DNA from: Andalucia godoyi
Lineage: Eukaryota > Discoba > Jakobea > Jakobida > Andaluciidae
NCBI GenBank assembly: GCA_009859145.1
Contig: VRVR01000006.1
Span: 1 to 64,000 of the forward strand
Direction: 5' to 3'
DNA length: 64,000 nucleotides
Of the stretch, positions 19,407 through 29,287 are shown in pieces. Made by a program: the position numbers and the translations under genes. Each line of letters starts with the position of its first letter. The first letter of the stretch is position 1. A model generated the notes under the pieces. It was not told the DNA's origin and made no database searches. It was given only the letters and a program-made list of their open reading frames with translations.

Positions 19407-22400
19407 TCATTCCGTGACCACATGCAGTTTCAGAGTGTGCCTATGAGCTCCTGCTTTGATCCTCAGGGTTCCAGAAAACGTTCGCGCAGCATTCCGCTGT
19501 TCAGTAGTCTCCGAGCGGGACAAGGAAAGAGACGAGGAGGACTCTGTTGTCGGCGTCTCGGGTCTTGGAAGATCCACCCCAACAACCAGATCGTACGTCG
19601 AATCGGGCTGCAGAACGCCGGACTCGCAAACAGAGAATCGGGCATCATCGACAGACGCATGCCATTCCACCGGGTGGTCCGACACGTTTGTCAGCAGAAC
19701 AGTCTCCGTCGAAGATTTGGAAGGGAAGAAATACACGGGTTTGTCTTGCAAATGCAACGGTGAATTCCAACCATCTCCGTACAGCGTCAGGGAACAGGTC
19801 GCTGTCGCATCGGAGGTCATCACCGACATTGATCGAAAGACATTGCCTTCTTTCTCTGGAATAAACTTGATGGGGAGCAACACATAGGAGCGAGGACGCA
19901 CAACAAATTCACGGTGCTTAACGTGAAATGGCGGTGCAGGAATCTGAACGATCACTTTCATCGGCTCCATCGCGCCATTGCACACCGAGACTTTGCGCAT
20001 TCTTGCAACACCAACTTCGGTCATTGGGAAAACGACAACGTCTTCTCGAAGGTACAGTCCCTTTCGATTTTTGGATGAACACGCTTCCACAGCTGCAAAA
20101 GCGTCGCCAGAGGCAGAGGCAGAGGCAGCGGCAGCGGAAGCTCGTGCATTGGAGGACGACGTGGAATGCGATTGCGACGCACCATTCAAGGAAGACTTGC
20201 GAGCAGTGCTTGACAAGACATTGGAAGACGAGTTTTTGGACATCATGGCGGCGGTAGAGCCGCTTCCTTTCATCTCGATTCTCCAGTCACGCTCTGCGGA
20301 GACGACTGCATTGCTGCCTCCTTCCGTGGACAACCATTGCTTCACGGGCGTGGGAGTCGGTGGAACATCTGATCGAGGAACCCCATGCACTGCAGGATTG
20401 GCGTGTAGAGGAAGAGGGGTTTCAGGAACAGCTGGACGGCCGAGCAAAACGGAGGAATCGTGGCCAAGAGGCTCCACAACGGAGAAGAAGATGGACACTG
20501 TTTGAGCTTCATTCACCTTGAATTTCAAAATGTGAGATCCTGGTATAAGTGCAAACACATGCACAGGAACGTACACCGACATTCCTGGACGAATGCGCCC
20601 GTCACGATACGCCGCAGGAATCTGGAAAAGTGCATCGGAGTTTGTTGGCGACTGCAGATGGGCGATTTGGAAAACAGATTCTCTCGTATTGCTACGGTTC
20701 AACAACTGCAAATCGATCTGCTGTTCGGAACCGAGTGGAAGGTCAGACAACACAACGTTGTCGTTCACTGCGACCACATCATTCAGAATGAGGCCCCGGT
20801 CAACGTCCTTTGCCGTCTCCTGCTGCTGTGCGCTCTCGCGCTCCGGTATGGAGGCTGCTACTGTCTGCTGTTTGCTGACCGACTGTTTTGCGGGAGAGGA
20901 CTTTGGCGACGGGTCTTTGGCCGAATTCCCAAGAACCACGCAGATTCGCTCCGCGCGGTCCTGCGCCGCCACCCTGACGTACTGCGGTTTGTCGGAAAAC
21001 CCCACAGCCTTGACAACCAGTCTAACGTCACTGTACGGTGCTACAATGCCTCGTGACGGTTTCACCTCCAACACCGTTGGGACGGTTTCAACAGAAAAGT
21101 CGACAGGCCGACTCGTAGGATTAGCAAGCAAGACGGTTGCAGCATCAAAAATGCGGAACAGTCGAATTTCCGCTGGTGCGATCATCCATGATGCGGCAGA
21201 CAAGCCGATCGCGTGGCCAACGGACACTGCACCCGCTTTCACAGCTGCTTCCGCAGGCGGTGCCACTCCGGGAGTCTTCGAAAACGGCTGTGAGGACAGC
21301 AGGTTTGCATACGCCTGTTTGGGCAAAATCGACCCAACCAGCGCAAATCGATACGTTTTCCGGCTATTCATGAACACTTCCTCGTCGAAGAAGTCATCAA
21401 ACCTGTACTCTTCTCCTTCAAAAATGAGTGGCATTTCTGCAGCGTTGGATCCTAAGAAAGTATCATCGAATTCGTCAAACACCGGTTTGTCCCCAAGACG
21501 CAGTCGCTGAATTTTGGACAGTCTTCTACGCTGCCGAACCAGCTCATCGCCCCACACGAGCACGACAGAATACATGAAGTCCCGGAATCTTGGTTCTTCC
21601 GAATCACCAGACAGCGGCTTGAACTCCAACGTCAGATCGCAAGACGACTTTGCCGGAATCACAAACGACGTCGGAGAACAGGAAAACCGAGTTCCTGCTT
21701 CAATCGATGCAACATGGACAAATGCCGATCGATCACCATCATTCCGCAAGCCAAAGGACCGTTTTTGCACTGCATCCTCGGGAATCACGCTCAATTGCAT
21801 AACTCCGGAGGGTGCTCTGTGATCCATGAGAACCTCGGATGTCCCCGAATATGCGATCAGGGGAACCTTGTACTGGGAACCCCAGGCAGACTCCAGAATC
21901 AAGCAACCCCGGTACTGGTCAACGTTGCGTGAAGCAAAGCGCAGCAACAGAGAGATCTCCGATTTTCCGTCAATGATAACCGTGCTTCGTGGTTTCACCA
22001 AAGTGAAGACGCTTTCCGACGCCCTGGCCGATTCAGGAATACCCGACGCCGCCGAATCGTCGGCAAATCCTGCTGCCCTTTCTAGCTTCTTCAGTGCATC
22101 AATCGCCTCAACATCCTTATCGAAAAGGTGGACTCTCAAGTAACATTTGTCCGAGCCGTTGTTGCGAACAACGAGATGGCTCTCTGCAAAGCCATCCACT
22201 GGAATGCCACCGAAATTCACAATGGGTCGATCGCACACCAAAAGAGGAACTTCTTCCGCATGCCCCGCGAGTGGAATGCGGTACTGCGACCCAGGACATG
22301 AAAGCGACAAAAACGCATCAGACCTTCCGGGCTCTTTCGCTCGGAACACAACAGCGATCTTCTTCGTCTCATTGGGTGCAAGCGAAAACGACCTTTGGTC

Positions 22401-25337
22401 TACCGTGAAAGCGCCCTCGGGGGAAATGGACAGTTCAACGAATGCTGTAAGAGAACCTGCATTCCGGATCGGGAGGGTTCTTGACACAGATTCATCGATT
22501 CCTCCTGCAAAATGCAGCATCTGGCATGTCTTGGGCACCTGAAGACGCGTATATCCATACACACCGACCGTCGCAATTCGCTTTGTCATCTCCTCATTCT
22601 GAGGTGACATTCTCGAAATTCCAAATGTTGGAACGTATCGCGAAACAATGTCTGCTTCGTACACTCTTCGACCCTGAGAACGATCATAATCCTGAGGGCA
22701 AAATTTGACGGCAACGTTCGCCTTTCCACCTGCTGGGACCACTACGTTCTGCTCCAGAATCTGGAATGCAGCAACGTCTGCTTCAAATTTTGGTCTCTTC
22801 TCAAGACGAACATGAAGCTTGATTTCACAAGGTAGTGGATTAAAAAAGCTCAGCTGTTGAAGCGAGGATTCGTGCGTGTCCTCGATGCCGCCGAAATTCA
22901 AGACATCAGACGGAATCATCTCCCAGCTCGGAACAACGGACTTCGCCAGCAGTCGGACAGTCAAATAGGCATCTTCGCTCAGAACGCGCAGGCTGGCTCG
23001 TTCCTCGCCCGCCGACAATGCTGAATACGTGACCTCCACTTCAACAGTAGACGTTTCCGGAACCAAAACTTCCGGAGGGCAAGCAAAAGAACCATGCAGA
23101 AAACCCTCTGTCGGCTGATGGTCGAGACGCAGAGTGCACTTCAGTGGCCGTGGTCCCGAATTCACAAGGCTGACAAAAGAAGATCCAGAGGTGCCCACGA
23201 CAAGTTCACTCCACACGACGGAATCTGGGGCAGAAAGGAAAGCCTTGCGAGACACGGCACTATCGCTTCGAGACAGCGACTCGGATGCGTGTTCGGGGAA
23301 CATCATGTCACTGCGATCGGAGTCAGTGGCAGGGCCGCGTGATTGAGCACTGTCCGACCGCGCAGAAAGCTTAGAAGGACCCTTTCCTCTCGAAAGGACG
23401 GAAAACCGCAACGGAAACCGCAGAGCTTCGCCGAACTTCTTGTCGACGATTGCAAGTGCCGTTTCAACGTCAGTATGCGTGGATCCTTCGCGGACAGAGA
23501 CGGCAACCTTGAAGGATTCGTTGCCAGGAAGGCGGACGTGATTAGGGAAAACTTGGAAGACGTGTCGCTGAGACTCCGTGTGAAGATCCAGGTCGCGTGG
23601 CTCGGATCCAGTGTTAAACACGCGGAAAGATGCAGTATCCAAATCGCCGTTAACTTGCAAAGATGATGCCCACAAATCGGTCTGCAGAACGCGTGGAACC
23701 GCAAATCCGACTAAAAATACGTCCACTGGAATTCCCTGAATCTGACCGGTGGCATCAACAGGAACGAATTGGATGTGGCCCGTTACGGACAGCGAATTTT
23801 TTTCCGCATGCAGCGAATCTGCGGGAGGATGAAACCGCACTTGGACCACAGCATAGGATTGCGGAGGAAGAAGTAACTTGCCCCTGGAGGCGTCCCCCAA
23901 TATCTCGAACCACGGTTCTGACGACATCGAGATCTTCCCAGAGACAATTACAGGCACATGGCCTTCGTTAACAAGTCGCACGGTGTTGGTTGATTCTCGA
24001 CCCACCAACAAATAACCAAACTCTAGAGAATTCTCAGAGCATGAAATCATCCGGATGTCGGAAACCCTGCGCGCTTGAATGCTCACTTCCTGGCGGGAAA
24101 CACTCGCTGTTGCATCCACGTGGCTCTGTAATGAATTCAACTCTTCTTCTTCTTCATTCAGCCGGGCTTCATACTCGGCCTGGGCTTCATCATTTTCGCG
24201 CTTCCAGTCCTCCGCCAGTTTGCGAAGTTCTCTAACAGTCTCCACCCGAGCAGACTCCATATGAATGCTTGAAGAAGCCATGGAATTTTCCGAGTCGGAT
24301 TCGGATTCGGGCCCATCGTCATCTCCACCATGCCTGCCTGAGGATGCATCATGATGGTGGTCGTCGTCTTGAACACGGCTTTGCAAACTCTTCAATTCTC
24401 GCCGACGGAGCTCCTCTTGAATCATGTTTTCGACAATCTTCTTGTGTTTTTCAATGTCTTCTTGCTTCTTTCGTCTGATATCTTCCTGTATTTGTGCCTG
24501 CACGGACAATTGCCGCTGATGCTCCTCTTCAGCTTGCGCATTGAGTTCCTTCTCCAGGAGCTCCGCTTCTCTCATCAATCGAGCCTGCTCCTCGGCGTCC
24601 CTCAACGCCCGCTCTTCGTCAGCCTGCAGCATTCGGTCTTGTTTCACGGACTCAATGACGCTCTTCAAATCTCCGAAATCGTTGTCAAAAGCAGGATCGG
24701 CAGCCGGGTCTGTGCGATTTTCTCGCTCATGCGTCGCAAATGCAGGCTGTTGGCTGTGTGCACCAGCATACGAGCTGGAGAAGCCGTAAGCATCCGAAGC
24801 AGACAGTGACGGCACTCGATAGCCAGGATTCTCAAACTTCTCCCGCAGTCTTTCTCGAGTTGCAGCATCGAGTTCTGTTCTGTTCGGAGTGTATCCCAAA
24901 GGTGTTTGTGCTGGTAAGATGGCCCGCCCTGAATACCGAACCGGCGTTGACTCCGGCATGACCGACCTCGAGCCGAAGTACTCACCCGGCGATGTGATCA
25001 CATTTCCAGACTCGGAAACAAAACCAGATGCCAATGGAGACGCGCTACCCAGGTAAGAGCGCCCTGGAGAAAAGAAGTCCTGGGCCTCCCGCAATGCTGC
25101 ATTCGGATCTTCCTGAATTTGCAATGGAATTTGCAGTGCATGCTCCTCTTCGAATTCCTGTTCTTCGCGATCCAAAAGTGCAGCGCCATCATCGTCTCTC
25201 AAAAATTCGACATTTCGCGTCAGTGGGTTATCTGGAGAAGCAATCAGCGACGGATCATTGACATCAAAACCAACCTCGACGGGATGATCCGAATTGTCAA
25301 GAGCGGAAAGTCTTCGGAGTGCATCGCTGTAACTCAT
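19407..25337 (-). CDS. CEP192/SPD-2-like protein with multiple ASH domains
   Basis: A 1976-residue protein with a disordered, acidic N-terminus (1-230), a charged coiled coil (about 232-330: Glu/Gln/Arg-rich, ending near a run of His and Asp), and then many immunoglobulin-like ASH (ASPM-SPD2-Hydin) modules. The first is near residue 434 (LEFGYLLVGRESTNTVRLVN). Repeated signatures of the type FGG/FGxxxVG..S....R..N.G with PPxSxAxVxVxFxP are seen through to the C-terminus (for example near residues 810, 1000 and 1840). ASH proteins act at centrosomes and cilia; the overall size and composition fit CEP192/SPD-2, which scaffolds pericentriolar material. The ATG at 25335-25337 begins the frame. 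A Ser/Ala-rich low-complexity stretch lies near residue 1740. Confidence 0.75.
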   Translation of the reverse strand: MSYSDALRRLSALDNSDHPVEVGFDVNDPSLIASPDNPLTRNVEFLRDDDGAALLDREEQEFEEEHALQIPLQIQEDPNAALREAQDFFSPGRSYLGSASPLASGFVSESGNVITSPGEYFGSRSVMPESTPVRYSGRAILPAQTPLGYTPNRTELDAATRERLREKFENPGYRVPSLSASDAYGFSSSYAGAHSQQPAFATHERENRTDPAADPAFDNDFGDLKSVIESVKQDRMLQADEERALRDAEEQARLMREAELLEKELNAQAEEEHQRQLSVQAQIQEDIRRKKQEDIEKHKKIVENMIQEELRRRELKSLQSRVQDDDHHHDASSGRHGGDDDGPESESDSENSMASSSIHMESARVETVRELRKLAEDWKRENDEAQAEYEARLNEEEEELNSLQSHVDATASVSRQEVSIQARRVSDIRMISCSENSLEFGYLLVGRESTNTVRLVNEGHVPVIVSGKISMSSEPWFEILGDASRGKLLLPPQSYAVVQVRFHPPADSLHAEKNSLSVTGHIQFVPVDATGQIQGIPVDVFLVGFAVPRVLQTDLWASSLQVNGDLDTASFRVFNTGSEPRDLDLHTESQRHVFQVFPNHVRLPGNESFKVAVSVREGSTHTDVETALAIVDKKFGEALRFPLRFSVLSRGKGPSKLSARSDSAQSRGPATDSDRSDMMFPEHASESLSRSDSAVSRKAFLSAPDSVVWSELVVGTSGSSFVSLVNSGPRPLKCTLRLDHQPTEGFLHGSFACPPEVLVPETSTVEVEVTYSALSAGEERASLRVLSEDAYLTVRLLAKSVVPSWEMIPSDVLNFGGIEDTHESSLQQLSFFNPLPCEIKLHVRLEKRPKFEADVAAFQILEQNVVVPAGGKANVAVKFCPQDYDRSQGRRVYEADIVSRYVPTFGISRMSPQNEEMTKRIATVGVYGYTRLQVPKTCQMLHFAGGIDESVSRTLPIRNAGSLTAFVELSISPEGAFTVDQRSFSLAPNETKKIAVVFRAKEPGRSDAFLSLSCPGSQYRIPLAGHAEEVPLLVCDRPIVNFGGIPVDGFAESHLVVRNNGSDKCYLRVHLFDKDVEAIDALKKLERAAGFADDSAASGIPESARASESVFTLVKPRSTVIIDGKSEISLLLRFASRNVDQYRGCLILESAWGSQYKVPLIAYSGTSEVLMDHRAPSGVMQLSVIPEDAVQKRSFGLRNDGDRSAFVHVASIEAGTRFSCSPTSFVIPAKSSCDLTLEFKPLSGDSEEPRFRDFMYSVVLVWGDELVRQRRRLSKIQRLRLGDKPVFDEFDDTFLGSNAAEMPLIFEGEEYRFDDFFDEEVFMNSRKTYRFALVGSILPKQAYANLLSSQPFSKTPGVAPPAEAAVKAGAVSVGHAIGLSAASWMIAPAEIRLFRIFDAATVLLANPTSRPVDFSVETVPTVLEVKPSRGIVAPYSDVRLVVKAVGFSDKPQYVRVAAQDRAERICVVLGNSAKDPSPKSSPAKQSVSKQQTVAASIPERESAQQQETAKDVDRGLILNDVVAVNDNVVLSDLPLGSEQQIDLQLLNRSNTRESVFQIAHLQSPTNSDALFQIPAAYRDGRIRPGMSVYVPVHVFALIPGSHILKFKVNEAQTVSIFFSVVEPLGHDSSVLLGRPAVPETPLPLHANPAVHGVPRSDVPPTPTPVKQWLSTEGGSNAVVSAERDWRIEMKGSGSTAAMMSKNSSSNVLSSTARKSSLNGASQSHSTSSSNARASAAAASASASGDAFAAVEACSSKNRKGLYLREDVVVFPMTEVGVARMRKVSVCNGAMEPMKVIVQIPAPPFHVKHREFVVRPRSYVLLPIKFIPEKEGNVFRSMSVMTSDATATCSLTLYGDGWNSPLHLQDKPVYFFPSKSSTETVLLTNVSDHPVEWHASVDDARFSVCESGVLQPDSTYDLVVGVDLPRPETPTTESSSSLSLSRSETTEQRNAARTFSGTLRIKAGAHRHTLKLHVVTE

Positions 25338-26007
25338 TGATGGTACGGATCCTGCTGATGATGACGACGATGACGAAACCCTTGGAAGAAGAAAAAGACT
25401 GAATGTACAAGCGGCGGCACAGAGACGCGGAGAGGCAAAGAGAAAGAGTGGGGCACTACAAATGCGGAACTCGTAAGAAGATTACTTGCAAATGACGAGA
25501 GGAAGGATGGAATTGATTAAGATTCGCTTTTTGTTTTTTTGAAGAAAACAAAAACAAAAAAAAACAAAACGCAGCAAAATCGGTCCTGCGTGGCGTTTGC
25601 GAATGGCCAAAAACCAAAATGTTGCAGAATAGGGAAGGAAGAGCAGCCGCATTGTTCGTTAAAGGTCGACCGATGAGAAAGGGCGCCAAAGATCGAGGGG
25701 GAGATGCAGTGACAGGAGATCGGCGAATGTCAGTGCTTACATCCATGTCATGCTCTCTCTGTTTTTGCTCTCGCTGTTTTCTGGGGATGCTTGATGCTTT
25801 TCTATTTTTCCATTCCTGCTTGATCAGCATCAACTGGGTGTCTTTTTTTTTCCTTTTGGTATTTTCTTTTCCGGCTTTTTGTGTTTTCCAAAACCGTTGT
25901 TGGATTGGTTGTTTGCTGCTTGTTGTTTGCGCTCTCTCTTTTTTGACCCAGTCGAATGTGTATTGGTATTCGTTTTCATCCGCCGAGCACTATTTGAAGA
26001 GTAGCGA
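25338..26007. promoter_or_regulatory. divergent promoter region
   Basis: A 670-bp spacer between divergent genes. It contains an A-rich run (25530-25570) and T-rich tracts (25830-25960). Short ORFs on both strands are not convincing. Confidence 0.4.
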
Positions 26008-26874
26008 ATGACGACCGGTCAAAAGAATTTTGATAGATTTAAAGAAAAAGAAGACGACAGTATCGATGATGATTTCCCCGATTTTGACGACGAAGGAGTC
26101 GACTCGGTCAAAGTCCTGGAGGAGGAGGACTCGCAGCTTGCTGCGGCCACCCTTGACGATGCGCTCACTTCGAGCCGATTGCTGAGGAACGCGGAAGCAG
26201 CTCTTGTCATGTCGCAGCCCAAGGCCACTCACCTCCAATCGTCTCGAATGGCTGCTTCTCGACAAGGGGCCGAAACAGGAAGTCATGCGCATGGAAATTC
26301 TGTCCTGAAGGAACCAGCTATTATCAGTGATGCGCTGGCCGTTTCAACTCGAATACTGGAGCGGTTCGTGAAGAACGCAAGCAAGGAACTGATGAGCGCT
26401 TTCCAGCAATTGGAAGGACGAATGGACGACCTCCGAGAGTGGCAGGCATTTGACGAATCAGTCGAGTCAGCTTTGCAGAACCATGCTTCTGTCGTGGACT
26501 CAGTCCCCCAATCTTCGAGTATCGCAGAATCTTCGTCATCGAATCGAGAGGGAACCAAGGCCCGGGCTTCCAGTGAGTTTCTGCACAGGGACGGGCTGTT
26601 GGACCAGGAGCTTGATGCGTTAGATTCACAAGTTTCCTCTCTTTCTGACGCACTGCGCAGCGATTCGCTGACCACAGCAGATTTGGATAGCATTCTTCTT
26701 CTGTTCGCTATGCGTACCTCAACTACGACTCCCAAGATTATCGATGTTCGTCGTTCGTTTTCCGTTTGTGAATGCGTGTCAACTTGGCTTTTGTGTGCGT
26801 GGTTTGTGCTTTCATTGCTCGCGGTTTATGTTTCGATGATGGGACCACAGCAGCTTGCTCGAATAGTGCTGTAG
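26008..26874 (+). CDS. hypothetical protein, coiled coil plus possible C-terminal membrane anchor
   Basis: A 288-residue ORF beginning at the ATG at 26008. It has an acidic N-terminus (DDDFPDFDDEG), a helical central segment (about 108-160) that could form a coiled coil, a Ser-rich linker, and a single strongly hydrophobic segment at about 256-276 near the C-terminus. The layout is reminiscent of tail-anchored SNARE-like or trafficking proteins, but no SNARE heptad core or other signature is recognised. The last 50 residues have poorer codon character than the rest, so the true end may involve an unseen intron. A Fanzor-derived repeat begins 38 bp after the stop. Confidence 0.5.
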   Translation: MTTGQKNFDRFKEKEDDSIDDDFPDFDDEGVDSVKVLEEEDSQLAAATLDDALTSSRLLRNAEAALVMSQPKATHLQSSRMAASRQGAETGSHAHGNSVLKEPAIISDALAVSTRILERFVKNASKELMSAFQQLEGRMDDLREWQAFDESVESALQNHASVVDSVPQSSSIAESSSSNREGTKARASSEFLHRDGLLDQELDALDSQVSSLSDALRSDSLTTADLDSILLLFAMRTSTTTPKIIDVRRSFSVCECVSTWLLCAWFVLSLLAVYVSMMGPQQLARIVL

Positions 26875-26912
26875 CATTGCGTGTGTATCTTAATTTATCA
26901 TTGGCCTCCTCA

Positions 26913-27365
26913 CCTGCGACACACTGCATCCATTCAAAATTGGCTCTAAAGGGCTACTATGTCATTGCTGCATGACGACAGTCGATTCTGCGAACATCAG
27001 TTGTCTAAGGCGGGGGCAAGTTCCCCCCCCTCCAGCACACACAATTGAACGTGTACACCGTGTTCTTCAAATAGATGTTGCGCGCTCCATTCTCAGTTTC
27101 GATCCATCACCGCTGCACCCGCTGGACATCGGAGCACTTTAGCGGTTCCATACTTCCTCGCCTTGTGCAGCAGTCGCCGGGCGGAATTGTAGAATCGCTG
27201 GTAAAAAAGAAGTGATAAGGATGCACAGCGTTTTCCGCACGCGGCCCCATTTCCGAAGCACCTGGCTTGAAACATCGTGCTTCTTTTCGGATCGCTCGCG
27301 CAAATCAGATCGAAAAGGCACCTCTGCGCCGGGATTTCAAGCATCTTGTCAAAGATGATGAAAAC
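26913..27365 (-). pseudogene. Fanzor-derived element, copy A (C-terminal half, frameshifted)
   Basis: This is the inverse complement of 44891-45343 over 453 bp; no mismatch was found in the stretches I compared. Read on the minus strand it encodes, in shifting frames, pieces of the C-terminal half of a Fanzor/TnpB nuclease. These are a VRKTLCIL-like helix, FYQRFYNSARRLLHKARKYG, then LRCPAGAAVMDRN followed in another frame by NGARNIYLKN (the RuvC-III and terminal motif). The zinc-ribbon part with the catalytic Glu is deleted and at least two frameshifts are present, so no functional protein is possible. About 170 bp of 3' tail follows and ends in GCAGG at 26913-26917 (minus strand). Confidence 0.75.
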
Positions 27366-27755
27366 ATTCAAAAGTTGCCAGCGGTCCTCAAAATTCTTGC
27401 ATCTAAAAAAAAAAAACGACGCAACACACATCGAGCCCGCGGCCTCTTCTTGATCCTTCCTCGCGTTTCGCAAGCATTGTTCTCTTTTCTCTTACTATTC
27501 GTTTATTATTATTATTATTTTTTTTGTATTATTATTAATATTATTAAAAACAAACTTTATTCGGTTTTCGACTTCTGGTATTCGCCAGAACCGTTACTTC
27601 GTCGTTCGCGTTCTCATTCTTTTCTTTTCTTCGTTGTGTCGTAGATGTGCACTGGAAGCTGGGGGTAGTGTGCGGAAGTAGATCTCGCCTGTGATCCCCA
27701 TCCCTTTTCTGTGCTTTCTTATTTTCCTCTCTCTTTTTTCTTCCCCCTTCCTGCT
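27366..27755. other. spacer upstream of repeat copy A, 3' flank of FBPase gene
   Basis: Pyrimidine-rich and AT-rich DNA including an A-run (27407-27417) and TTATTA repeats (27505-27550). No gene is seen. Confidence 0.4.
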
Positions 27756-28772
27756 CTAGTTCTTGGGCTTGGCATCCTCTTCGTTGTACATGCGGAAAGC
27801 GTTATCCACATCTTCTGCAGACCCGACGTAGATGGGCACGCGCTGATGCACGTGGTCCGGAAGGATGTCCAAAATACGCTCACGCCCAGTAATTGCCTTT
27901 CCTCCGGCCTGCTCGACAAGGAATGCCATGGGATTGCACTCGTACATCAAACGCAGTTTGCCCTTTGCATTCTTCTTGTCTGCCGGATACATGAAGATGC
28001 CGCCGTACAGCAGCGTTCGATGCAAATCTGCAACCATGGATCCAATGTAGCGCAGAGAGTATGGCTGGTGCTTCGGATCCGTCGGATTCTTGCACAGGTG
28101 GACAAGCTTGCGAGTCGGCTCGTTCCAATTGTGGCCGTTTCCTTCGTTCACAGAGTATATCTTGCCACGAGAAGGGATGCGAATGTTGGGATGCGTGAGC
28201 ACAAACTCTCCAATGTATGAGTCCAGGGTAAATCCCACCGTCCCATTTCCCAGCGAAAGAACAAGCAACGTGGCTGCAGAGTACATTGCATATCCGGCAG
28301 CAACGAGACTCTTTCCTGGTTGCAAGACATCCTCTTTCGTTCCGTGCTTTCCGTTTGACACTCGTCGGTAGATGCCAAAGATCGAGCCCACGGGAACAGC
28401 AGCATCAATGTTGGTCGAACCGTCAAGAGGATCAAAGCATATAACATAGTTTCCACAGCGAGATTCGTCCACCGGGATCATTTCAGCCGTCTCTTCCGAA
28501 ACCATTGCACAAACCTTTCCGGAATACGAACAAGCATTGACAAAGTACTCGTTCGAAAGGATATCGAGCTTCTTCACGTCTTCACCCTGAACGTTCTGCT
28601 CAACACCTGCAAGACCATACAAGTTGTCAATTCCTGCGCGACGAACAGCATTCGCGATCGACTTGCAGGCCGTCTGGATGGACGACAGCAGAAGAACCAG
28701 ATCTTGATCAGACTGAGGGAGAACGGACGTGCAATAGCGCACCAGCGTAATGGGATCCGTAGATGCAGACAT
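27756..28772 (-). CDS. FBP1: fructose-1,6-bisphosphatase, class I
   Basis: This 338-residue enzyme hydrolyses fructose-1,6-bisphosphate to fructose-6-phosphate in gluconeogenesis. The metal-binding signature DPLDGSTN is at about residues 112-119, preceded by VSEETAEMIPV. The FBPase active-site signature GKLRLMYECNPMAFLVEQAGG is near the C-terminus, and a YSVNEGN substrate-binding segment is present. Length equals the usual eukaryotic cytosolic enzyme (about 335-340). No targeting peptide is evident, suggesting a cytosolic enzyme. The ATG at 28770-28772 is the start. A very AT-rich block lies immediately upstream. Confidence 0.97.
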   Translation of the reverse strand: MSASTDPITLVRYCTSVLPQSDQDLVLLLSSIQTACKSIANAVRRAGIDNLYGLAGVEQNVQGEDVKKLDILSNEYFVNACSYSGKVCAMVSEETAEMIPVDESRCGNYVICFDPLDGSTNIDAAVPVGSIFGIYRRVSNGKHGTKEDVLQPGKSLVAAGYAMYSAATLLVLSLGNGTVGFTLDSYIGEFVLTHPNIRIPSRGKIYSVNEGNGHNWNEPTRKLVHLCKNPTDPKHQPYSLRYIGSMVADLHRTLLYGGIFMYPADKKNAKGKLRLMYECNPMAFLVEQAGGKAITGRERILDILPDHVHQRVPIYVGSAEDVDNAFRMYNEEDAKPKN

Positions 28773-29287
28773 TGGCGCCAGAATGTTTTAACGTTTTCCA
28801 GATCCACAACAAAATTATTTAAATGAATTAATTAATTGAATAAAAAAATTCATAACTAAAATACAATTAAATTCCATAAATAAAAAGAAAAACAAAAACA
28901 TGGAGAACGGAAACGTCAGAATCGTGTGGGGATTATTAGCTTGTGAAAATTCAGTTCGCGGGAGTGACCTGCAAGTTGCACTTGAATCCAGCAGACCGAT
29001 GGGTTTGAAAGCATCAAGTGATGCAGTGACATCTACAGTCCGGCCGATCAACAATGCTAGAAACAAAGAGGGAAAAACATGGTTCGAATCTTGGAAATGG
29101 ACTCGATGGAGGTGTTTTGCTGTGGAGCCTTTCATGGCGTTGTTTCCTTCCTTTCTTCGCTGACTTTACTTCTTCTTTCTGATCGCCTTCTTTCCTTGCT
29201 TTTTCCTCATTCTTGTTCCTTCTGGGCTTTTTTGACGCAATCTATTGCATCATAGGTTCTGGTTTCGTGTCAGGCACGGATATTAGG
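28773..29287. promoter_or_regulatory. divergent promoter region, FBPase / VPS37
   Basis: The 100 bp beside the FBPase start are almost pure A/T (28805-28890). The rest is unremarkable. A small plus-strand ORF (ATG at 28900, 87 codons) has no recognisable features and is not called as a gene. Confidence 0.4.

Noticed and set aside
29075-29100. tRNA B-box-like GGTTCGAATC
   Set aside because: No matching acceptor or D arm is found within 80 bp upstream and the 3' side does not pair.
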